Of a stretch of DNA of 64,000 bases, positions 37,075 through 48,300 are shown in pieces; positions within the stretch are counted from its first letter, which is position 1, and every line of letters begins with the position of its first letter. The translations under genes and the position numbers were made by a program. The stretch spans positions 8,246,001 through 8,310,000 of the forward strand of contig CM060202.1 in NCBI GenBank assembly GCA_030562195.1. Reading direction: 5' to 3'. Under the pieces are notes generated by a model. That model saw only the letters and a list, made by a program, of their open reading frames with translations. It did not search any database and was not told the DNA's origin. The DNA comes from Nipponacmea schrenckii. Lineage: Eukaryota > Mollusca > Gastropoda > Lottiidae.

Positions 37075-37402
37075 AGGGGCGCGGGAACAAATTTTAGGTT
37101 GGGGGGGCAAACTATTTCAAAGTCAAAAAACTGTTATCATTCATATACCTTTATTTCAAAATTAATCGAATTACGGGAGATAACTTAAAAGAATTAAGAC
37201 AAAAATTATCATTTATTCAAATAATTTGATTGTGATAGAGAAACTTATATTCTTTACAAGCTTCGAGGTTAAAAAAACCAAGGAAATTTACAAATATGAC
37301 CTTATGAGACAATTACATATATAGGCTACCCGGTACATGTAATTATTTTATTTCATTTTGGGGGGGGGGGGCAAAAATGCCCCCCCTGTTCCCGCGCCTA
37401 TG
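37075..37402. mobile_element. Short terminal-inverted-repeat transposon with 9-bp target duplication
   Basis: The ends AGGGGCGCGGGAAC and GTTCCCGCGCCTATG are inverted copies. CCGTACACC stands on both sides (37066-37074 and 37403-37411). No coding capacity; a G/C-run-rich non-autonomous element. Confidence 0.8.
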
Positions 37403-37544
37403 CCGTACACCTGCCTATGCTATGTGGAATTGTCTAATTTATTAATGAATACCGGGTTTCTTACATTCTGAGAGCAGTGATTGACTTTTATCATTTAAAA
37501 TTAATTTTCAGTTGGTTGGAACGCATATTTACCTCTATGAAATT

Positions 37545-37765
37545 TTCATATGATAACGTCCGGGATTTTTGATAATTTCCGTGAATAGTAATAACGATTT
37601 CGTCCCATAATTCACGACAGAGGTCTCTGCGGCTATACAAAACTTCCCAAAATACCCGAATGTTGTAATCGGGATTTTTTGATAATTTCCGTGAAAAGTA
37701 ATAATGATTTCTCCCCATAATTCAAGATAGATGTCTTTGCGGCAATACAAAATTTCACTAAAATA
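37545..37765. repeat. 97-bp satellite family, array 2 (inverted)
   Basis: About two units. The reverse complement, with ATCAAAAAATCCCGATTAC, matches the unit of 35690-36125. Period about 97 bp. Confidence 0.7.
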
Positions 37766-37769
37766 CCCG

Positions 37770-38480
37770 AATTTGAAGACCACAATATTATCAAAATTAC
37801 TTCCCTTTGATCACATTGATTGAACCATATTTTTTCAATATTGATTGTCATGTAAATCAGTTATGACATTCAAGTCTCACATTCAACCCATGGGGCAATA
37901 AATGGGGGAAAAAAAGCGAAAATACACAATACTTCAATATACAATTCGTTTAAAAATACACAAATACATGTGCATCAAATGGACAGATCTATGTTCCGGC
38001 GATCATGTACATGACCACAAAATAAATATACAATACTTCACGTACAATTTGTAATTTGTAAAAGTAATTATTGAATTGATTTGATTTATAAAAAACAAAA
38101 ATAGTGTTTGATGAATTGAGTCGAATTGAGTCGGTTCAGCGTGATGCGTCACATATACAATAAATCCCTTTTTCTTTAATGAAAAAAGAAGTCTACTTTA
38201 TCCCCAGACAAAGTATTTTTTGTCAATAAAGTATGATTTTATATTGTACTAGAATTAATCTGAGTATATTTTGACATTTTGGTAAAAAAAAAAAAATAAT
38301 TTCGTTTTTTCATTTTATACCGATAGTATTGGTTTCTATTACCCTGTTTGTAAGGTAGTCTCGACGGGCGACGGATGACGGATAGTCTGCGACGTACGAC
38401 GGGCTATTCGCGATGGTCGATGTGTCTTGTAGACTTGACTAATTTTATGAAGCAAAATCAATCATTCAAAGTGTCGACTT
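37770..38480. other. Upstream region of the TPR gene
   Basis: No gene seen. A CpG-containing stretch with repeated GACGG words lies at 38355-38415; otherwise AT-rich. Confidence 0.45.
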
Positions 38481-38481
38481 A

Positions 38482-38583
38482 TCTCGCGAGATTTCACCCA
38501 TGTCAACATGTAAACAATATGGCCGACTTCTATCGAAATTAATTTTTCTTCCGGCAAAATTTGTGATTTTAAATGGAAAATAG
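38482..38583 (+). promoter_or_regulatory. TATA-less promoter-like cluster and non-coding first exon of the TPR gene
   Basis: Seen within 75 bp: the palindrome TCTCGCGAGA (38482-38491), a YY1-like AATATGGCCGAC (from about 38516) and an ETS-like CTTCCGG (38548-38554). A donor-like AAAATA|GTAAGA follows at 38583. Known: these motifs mark TATA-less, broadly active metazoan promoters. Inferred: transcription of the TPR gene begins here, with a 5' UTR exon spliced to 39294. Translation from upstream ATGs does not run in frame into the coding exon. Confidence 0.5.
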
Positions 38584-38734
38584 TAAGACGACATTCCTTA
38601 AATCCAATGTAAATATTGAAATTGAATTGTGGCTCAAAATGAATATATATTTTGACAATATGATGGTCTTTTGAAGGCGTTTTAGGAAATGGAGATTGGA
38701 CTCTTGGCTTGCATTCTATTCTGGTACTTTTAGG

Positions 38735-38905
38735 CTAATCCACGAAACTTGCTGATAGCTCTTTGGACAGATATGGCTTGGGGAGAGTTAGAAAAACTAA
38801 GCCACAAAACTTGGAGATTTTCCGCACCTTCACGGGTGCGGATATTTAACCGTACCGGTATTTTTATATCTCGAATCCACTAGACCTCTGTAATTTTAAC
38901 CATGA
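38735..38905. repeat. Diverged copy of the 41.6-42.0 kb inverted-repeat element
   Basis: It shares ACGAAACTTGCTGATAGCTC, TTTGGACAGATATGGCTTGG and the GAATCCACTAGACCTC phrase with the element at 41592-42012. Confidence 0.65.
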
Positions 38906-39318
38906 TGAGAGGAATAAGTTCTGATAAATTTTGTAATGAGTTGCCAATGCCTTAACACAAGCCATATCCCTTTGATACAAAAAGACTTCATTTCTAGAGA
39001 CTCCGCCATAGAAATTGAAAGTAAAATTCCTAGTTTAATGTAGCCTATTTTTGAAGGAATTATGCAAGTTTTGTACTGTACATTTAAAGTATGGTAGGCT
39101 ACTTCACAAGACTATTTACAAGTCCCAAATCTACCCCAGGAAATTCCTAACCTGTCACTTTAAAGCAGCCCTATGAATCATACAATTGATTGGTACTGGA
39201 ACTTTAATTGGGACATCCAAATTGTAGACATTTTATAAAAGAAAAACCATGAATGTTATATTTTACTTATTTTTATTTTTTTAAATTTAACAGGAGCTCT
39301 AAACATATAGTGCACATC

Positions 39319-42300
39319 ATGCCAGGAATAGAGAAGGATATCTACCCAAGTAGTAGAAGTCAGGGTGCTGGTTTTAAACATGGTCCTAGTCGACATGTAC
39401 AGATAATGTTAAGAGAGGAGTTGAATAATGTAGCCCAGAGGTCTGTGGATAATATTATTGCTAATAAAGAAGCTGAAAAGCTTGCCCCTGTATCAGAGGA
39501 AGAGGCACTGTCAAGGTTAGTTTATATATAGCACAATGGACAAGGAATGTACTAGTATAAATGTGTGACCAGATCCAATGTTTGGTTTTATTGTGGGATA
39601 TTAGTGTTGAAACGGTTAGTGATTTTTACTAACCGGGTAACTTTTGGCAATAACCGGTAATTACTCGGTTAATCCCGGTTAATAATTCAAATGCTTATAC
39701 CTGTATAATATTAGGTAATAACGCATTTGCAGCTGAAACTGTGTGAACTAAACTGCAGTAGGGTCAACTATCGAAGACTTGACCAAGTTTTAGACCAGTT
39801 ATTGGCTTGAAAAATATTAATGAATAAATTATCAAAGAGAATAGAAATACACAGACAGGCGCCTATGTCATTGCAACAGGAAAGCCTCGAACAGATCAAA
39901 GGATTAAAATATCAGTTTTGTCATGTAAGGGGAAACTGATTCAAGGAATCCATGCATCTAATCTCATGAATATTCATAACTGACCGTTTCTATTGGTTAA
40001 CCCAATTTACATAACAGCATTCTTGCTGACAAGATAGACTCGATCATCCAGACCCAGTTATTGACTGTAAGTTTATAGAAAAAGAGGCTTGATAACCGTT
40101 GTTTTAAATGTTTATTACAAGGACATTTCTGTCAAAATAATGCCCTCTTTTAACTTCTTATACATTTGACGGTTAACCGATAATCTCAGATCAGGCCCGG
40201 GTAACCGTGAAATCCTACCCGGAATCGGTTAACTTATTAACCGTTTCAACACTATGGGATATAATTTTAGTCTATGCAATATTTGTATTTACGTAAAAAG
40301 AAAATTCAATTGAATATATAGCGCTTTTCAGAATCAAAAGTTGAGTCCTGTTATTCTGTATTTCCACTTAATCAACCCTAATGTTTATGTCGATAACCTA
40401 GTGGAGATCGATATTATAAGAATATTATGAAGTACTGAGAAGACTAGTCATTTTTAAATAATAAAACAAAAGACAATATTATGGAAGAAGCACACCTTTT
40501 TTATTATTAAATTCAGATGACAACACAATATGTAAATTGTGAGCTTATTTCTTAATATTGTGATATATATGATTCAATTCTCTTTTTTTCATTCTAGGAA
40601 ATTGTTGTCAGAATTTGCACCTGAAAAGTACCATAAAAAAATCCACCCTCTATATGATACCATAACAGAAAAAAAGGTAACTGTGTTTTTTTATAGTCAG
40701 GTTTTTTAAAGACATTAAACAAGAATTATGTGATGTAGGACGACAATAGAAAAATTGCAGTCTACAATGAAACCCCTCAAAACCACATCCTCTATAAACC
40801 AGCTTCCCCTGTACACCGGCATATTTGAAAAATCGCAGCCGAAACACTATTAAATACATAGGAGATAAACCAAACTCCCTGTAAACCGCAATCCGGCATC
40901 AAAATCAAGACCCAAAGTAGTTAATCTATAGTTAATTGGTCTCTCTAAAACGGCATCTGAATTCGTATTAATTGAAGTTGACGGTAAGAAAGATGAATAC
41001 GACACGTGTGGCTTAATCACTAATCCAATTAATTACGCTTTTATGTATTACCACTGCTACCGGCAACCCTCCAAACTAGCATTTATCAAGGGTTCGACAG
41101 CCTGCCAGTTTGGAGGGGTTTGTCCTGGTAAATGTTCCATTATTGCACACTGCATGGTAATGTCTATAAGCTTAATGAGGAAAAAAAAATACATCTTCAT
41201 TTATTTTTCTATCTTGATGGGATGATATTGATATTGTTTTCTCAATATTTCAGAGAGTTCTTCCTACAATTAACCGACCTGTAACACCACTTAAAACTAA
41301 GCGATTTCCAGAGAGAAAAGAGAAAACTATAACAACTGAAGGTAAATTAGTTAGTAGATCTGCTTGTTGCAGACAACTGCGTCATAGGATGGCTTCCACA
41401 ACTTTTGGTGCTAGGGTCTATTCTTTTGATAGCTATATGCCATTTTAGTTTTAAGTTTTCTTCCTTGAGAAATTTATGGCCACCAGATTGGTTACAATAT
41501 TTCGTCTTGATACTCTTTGTTTACTTATTATAGTTTGCCATATTGGAATTCCCCTTATAACATGTGCGCCACCTGGTGAATGAAAAAACATGTGGTGGGC
41601 CCTTGTCCGAAACTTGCTGACTCTATTCCCAGCCTCTGAAAGCTATATGGCTAGGGGAGAGTCAAATAACTAGGCACCAAAAATTTGGGATTTTCTGCAC
41701 CTCCGCGGGTACGAGGTTTTTAAACATATTTACAAAACTTTGAATCCACTAAACCTCGATGTATTTGGAAAGATGCATGTTTTTGTAGTTCAGCCATACC
41801 ATAATTTTCCCCTTTCCACCATTCATGTCACGCCTGTGGCTGTGTCAAAGCTTTTTTCAAGAATTTCAATCAGTCAGTTGCCATCTCATATTGTGTGTGC
41901 ATTAAAAAATTATGTGTTTTTGGTGCCTAGTTTCTCCCCCAGCCATATCTGTCCAAATAGCTATCAGAGGCTGGGAATAGAGTCAGCAAGTTTCGGACTA
42001 GGTGGGCCCCAGTGAACAACATTGAGTATTTTGAATTGTTTCCATGAATCTAATTGATTAAGAGACAAATCCTAGCGACCACGCATATTTCAATAATGAG
42101 TTGATCAGTTTGTAGTAAAAATGCTTTTTATTTTCCAGAAATGAAAAAACCTAAACCAACTTCAGTAGGAGTTCTTCCTTCTAGATCTAGGTCAGTTTTT
42201 TTATGAAATTATTTTCTGAATGGCAAGACCAATTAATTTAAATTTGATTCTCATAAATGTACAGGATTACCAGTGAACAAAATATATACATTATTAAGAA

Positions 42301-45300
42301 ATTGAAAGTGGCTTGATTGTTAATAATGGGTTATCTGTAGCCCTTTTACATAGAAATACTATACATAGAAGCACTACTCCTGTTTGAATTCACTGAGGGC
42401 ATTATATGATACAAGTATATTTTACGATTAATAGTGACATCATCAAACACTAAGTTTTGACGTTTGATTGAAAATTAAAATGGTGTAAATTGATGCTATT
42501 AACATAACAAATCAAGAAAATGTCTTTACAACCCCTTTAATAAATTATAAAGCATATTGGTAAAATAGTAGTAGACTACTGTGGTGATCTGGATACTGAG
42601 CTGTATAATTATATTCCAGTAAAGATATATCTCAGTTAAAGTTATGTATGGAAGGAAAACAAGCCATTAATGATACAGATAATACTTTAGATGTTGTTGA
42701 ACAGGTAGGCAAATACTTAAATCACAATACATTAGCAATGTAATGTGACCATTTTTTCTTTCAACTTCTAATAAAACCGATTAACCTATTATCTTGGTTA
42801 TCCATTAAATCCTAACTTAAGTCGGATAACCAATTAATCATTTCAACAATTTTGCCCAGGTTCTCAGTTATGATAAACAGATGTGATTTAAACATTATTA
42901 ATCTATTATTTGATCATTATTTTAAAGAATTTTCGATACAACAATACCATTTGTCACTACTTTGTGTCAATACAGTTCCACAATACAGTATAGATATATG
43001 TATTGGCATAGTTTTCTCTCTTTCCTCCTTCCCTTATAAGACAGAATGTCAATCATCTGATTCAGGTCAAAGCACACAAACTGCCCCATGTTGTCCTTGA
43101 CTATTTACAAAAACAAGTATCAATGTGTGCAGCATGGCCTTACATCAGATAATCAACATTCATGTATAAATCATCCATATAAGAAACTGTGTAGTGCCAA
43201 ATTTGTTTGGCTAGTTTTTTTTCTGTCTCTCGGCCAATCAAAAACTATCGCGTTATTCTTATTTCATTGAAATAACCGACCCAAACCTAATTGCAGTGCA
43301 TTAAATTACAACACTAGACTGAATCAGACGAATGATGTAAAGTGTCATGAATGAGACATTTCCTGTCCTGATTCTAGTAACGAAGTCAGACGTGTTCTTT
43401 TATGACTTGGAACCAACATTTCATTTCTGCATATATTGTTTGTCCTTGACATTAAGAAAACAAACTGACATCAATGCATACTGCATGTATATATTATTTT
43501 GTAGGTTAATAAGATGTCACCACCAGCAAGTGAACGGGAAGAGGATAGTGAAAGTCTTGGTGATTTGAGATTAGCCTTGTCATCTTTAGATGACCCTGAA
43601 CCCTTATCAACTAAACCAGCCATTCTATCTCAAACAGGAGCAATACAAACAGTTAGATTCTGTCAACGCCAAAAACCACCGCCTCGACCATCTTTCTTAC
43701 ATAAACATAAAAAACGTTTACAAAGTATGTACACATATATTTTGACGTCTGGTAGTTTTTTTTTAAACCATCTTGCACATAGTTTGAACAAATTTGTTAA
43801 GAAGAGGCCCAAACCAAAAAAATTGAGAGAATAGAAATCTTATGTAACTGAATATTTCACCAATTGTCACCGTTCCGTCACATAAATATGAACCTGGTGC
43901 TTTTTGTTCAATTTTACTGGTTGGCTAATAATTTTGCATTGTACTGTAACATCATTGATAACATCTTCTTGGAAAATTGAAATAAGATTTCTGTATAATT
44001 TTTAACTTTTAGTTATCTATTAACTCTGTCTAACTATTAACCAGTTCAGTTTTGTCTAACTATTGGCTCTGACTATCTACTAACTCTGTATCACCATTAG
44101 CTCTGTCTTTTAGCTTTGTATAACTGTTAGCTCTGTCTATTAGCTTTGTATAACTATTAGCTCTGTCTAACTATTAGTTCTGTCTTACTGTTAGCTCTGT
44201 CTATTGGGTTTGTATAACTATAAGCACTGTCTAACTGTTAGCTCTGTCTTACTGTTGCTCTGTCTATTGGCTTTGTATAGCTATCAACTTTGTCTAACTG
44301 TTAGCTCTGTCTTACTGTTGCTCTGTCTATTAGCTTTGTATAGCTATTATCTCTCTTACTGTTAGCTCTGTCTAATTGTTAGCTCCGTCTAACTATTAGT
44401 TCAGTCTAACTATTGTATCTGTCTAACTATATGCTCTGTCTAACTATTAGATCTCTCTAACTATAAGCTCTGTCTTACTATAATAGGTAGTGATAAGAGT
44501 AGTAGAAGTATGCACTCCTCATTACGCAGTGGGGATATAACTCTTCCTAGTGAAGATGATGGTATATTGGATTATGGTGGTATTGAAACTGCTGTAGGTG
44601 TAGCAGATGCTACTCAAGATGGAAGATTGAGCACTGTCTCTAGTGCTGGCACTGTATGTTAATTTTGTTATTTTTTATCATGGAAAGGCTCAGTAGAATG
44701 GGGATCTTAAACTTAATATTAGTATAGGTGGAGTTAGTACACTTGGATCGTGATGCAAACAAGACGAGCTGGCATAGATAAACTTTTTCATTTAGGATGA
44801 AACAGATGAAATGCCCAACTTGAACACCTTGTCATAGCATTCAAAACTTGAAAATGTAGAATTGCAGTGCTTTTAACTGTTACTAAAATATTATGGACCT
44901 GTGTCTTACTTAGCCTGCCAGTTTTAGCTATGCATTATTTTATAAAAGAGTTTTTTGACTCTGGAATATAATCTAATATGTAACAATGTTCAAATGGTTG
45001 TTAAAAAAAATTTTGCTCTGTTTATAAACAAGTTATTTCAAAAGTATTTTGCTACAGGTCAAATCAATGAAACAACTGATTGAAGAAGCTAAGAAGATCG
45101 CTCAACCTGATTCAGAACCTATTTATAAACAACATCTGAAACCCAAACCTCCAAATTCACCAAGATCTCCAAAATCTCCTCGCAGAAAAAAATCTAAAAA
45201 AGATTCAAAAGGTAAGTAGAAGAGTGGAATCAGTAAATCAGAAATATCTTGCCGTGAGAGGGGTTTGAACATAAAATATTTAATACAGAAAGAAACATCA

Positions 45301-48300
45301 ATAATTTACAAGGATAACAAAGTTTGTTTACTAAGAAACCATTCTGTCTGCAGGTCATTGGCCTTGAAGTTGATCTTTCCCAGATTAGGCCTATCTCTCT
45401 ATGTGCAGGTCTGGGAAACAAAGCTGAAGACAGGCTATGAAATCATCTCTTTCAAAGCGCATAAATTCATGAATTTCATGCTCCAAATTGCTTTTTTAAA
45501 AATAAAATACTCCTTTAGCTATGAGAGTTAAAAATTTAACTTTATATTTATATTAGCAAATGAAATGAGAATAAACTGACTGTGTTATAGAATCCCATGG
45601 TTGTCTAGTTAGCAACAATGCAATTTCCAATAACCTTAATAAAAACAGTGGTTTGAGCATTTCTTAAAAAAATATTTCTCAGATTTAAATCAGTAATATT
45701 TCTGAGAGTTACTCTGAAAGAGGCACTGAGGTTAATCAAAATCTGTCTTAAATTGATGTGTTCTGCTGATTGGCAATTGTTTTAAAAAATTTTGTCTTTT
45801 CTGATCTTACCTTTTTTATAGAGTACATGTATATGATATTTTTCTTCAGTTAGTTCAGTAACTTCAAAGGAAAGTACAGAACAGACTGATGTACGTACAG
45901 AAAGAACAGTAGATGAAATCATAGCATCTTTACGTAATCCAACCAAGGCCATTGTGTAAGTTACTAAGATAAAACCCTTGCCTAATTTTATATGAGCATA
46001 TTTTAGTATTAAGCAGGTCATCAACACAAATTTTTGTGTAAATGCAACATTGGAATGGTGCAAAACTTTGCTTTAAGTGTATCTGATATAGAAAACCATT
46101 TAAGGGCATACATTTGTATAAACAGCAAATAGTAGTTGAAGTTAAAAGTGGAGACTTTCATTGTTGCAGGATGTTATCGTTCTCTCGGCAAGATAACCTC
46201 AAAATGGGGGCTCTGAAATGATATGGTGTCAAAATGCCAAATTGGCCTTATTCTTTAAAACTTGGGTAAAATCCAGAAATTAGGAAATACAATCATCTGA
46301 TTGGATAACAAAGGTCAATTTAAAATCTATTTTTCTGATTGATCAATCAGATGACTGGAACACTAATCTGTCTTGAAATGAAATTGAAATCATGTCAAAA
46401 TAATACTTTCAATGTGATGATATTTTTCAGTGTATCTGATGCCGATAGAAGGATTAAAGAAATAATGGATGGTGTTATATCACGTACTAGTGCAGTTTTA
46501 GGAGACCTGGGTAAATAAGTTTGATATACTTTTTATATTTTTTTCAATTTTTATTCTATCATCCATCCTTAGTATTTTATAATCATTTTTAAATGTTCAC
46601 ATTTTGTCTATTTTGAAGCCCATAATGATCTGTCCATTCATAAAATTATTTGAATTTTGCTGTAAATTCTCCAGAATCTACAGTTTTTATCCTTATTTGA
46701 TGAAACTTGGTATGTGTATTTATCTAAGCTCTTTCTGAGCATTAACTCTGGTTGTCTTAAATATAACAACTGCTTTTATTTTGATATAATATTCAGAAAG
46801 TTAATATTTAGAGCTAGGTGAGAACTTTGTTTGTTTGAATTGATTTTGAGATTTAAGCAGGATTAACACCCTGTGACATCTAATATCATGAAATTTTGCC
46901 AAAGATTTAAATCATTATGAAATAAGCAGCAAGGCTTCATGTTCTATCTTTCATTGCAATCCAATCAAGTGTATTGTTTGAAAAAAATTTCTGACAGTTT
47001 ATTATATTTTTTATTTTCATAGTAACATATAGTTTTGTAGTTTCAATTTATTGGTATTATTTAGTAGTCATGGCCAAGTTTACTATAACATAGCTAAGAT
47101 AAAATCAAAATTTAAGAAAAATATAACTAATTTGATTGGTGAATGCAACTGAAATTTTGAAAATCAAGTTAAGTGTTATTTTATTAAGATGACTAAAAGT
47201 TGTAATTATTGTAAACTTGGGCCTAGAACTGTTTGTAGAATAGTGCTTAATCCTTTAATTTCCTCCTAAACTTTACCAGACGACCAAATAAGTCTGGGGC
47301 AGACAACTCCTGTTGGTGGAAGAACACCAGAAGATTGCAATGTTTTAACTAACTCAAGAGCAGATTTTACTGTTGGTAGTCCAGAAGATTTAAATGATGG
47401 TAACCTTTTTAGCTAGATTTTGATTTGAATTTTAAATTTCTTTGTTTTAACAATTTTGTAGTTTTATATTTTGACTTGAAAATGGATCATTTTTATAAAC
47501 AGTTTCATGTATAAGGTTAGGCCAGACAATTTTAAACAAATCTAGACATAAGTGTGCTGTAAATAATTTTAAAAGGGAGTTCAAATTTTTTCTTGTGTAT
47601 TCCCTGTACCTGTCTTGGATTCATCTTCAGGATATACACAATTCCAAAAAAAATCTTAATGGTTCCTTAAATTCCAGAAGACCTTTCCTTGGTATTGCAT
47701 CATTAAAGCAAAAACCATTATAGCACTGGTTTCAATTTCACAAAATTTCTGTAGAGTAGAAAATTAATCATTTCATAAAATTGGCCTGAACAAATTTTGA
47801 ATAAGGCTCCAAACATTAACAAATTTTGGTTTACTGCACATCCAAAATTATGATTTTTTGAATTAGAAAACACTTAGATTTATTAGAATGAATTTTAAAG
47901 GCTTGTTTTGAGTTAAGTTTGAATTATTGTGTTTAACAGATAAAAGTCAAGATGTTGATGCACCAGAGTCTGTCCATGATGATGAAGATGATGACATGAG
48001 TGATGTTGAAGGTAGGTTTATCTTCCTTATCCAGCTATCATAATCCATTTAAATAATTTATTTGAAACAAGTAAAGCACCATATAGGATGTATTAAATAT
48101 GAAGAAGCACATATACTAGTTCTGACATTTATTAACTCAACATTTCACATTTTTTTTTTTTTTTTTGTACACTCCGTTCAAGGCATCAGTAGCACTCTAC
48201 TAGTCAATATCACAAGCTTGGCTCCTAACATTAAAATATTTTTGGACAGACTAACAATTTTTTTTACATTTTTATAATATTTATTATATACAAAATACCT

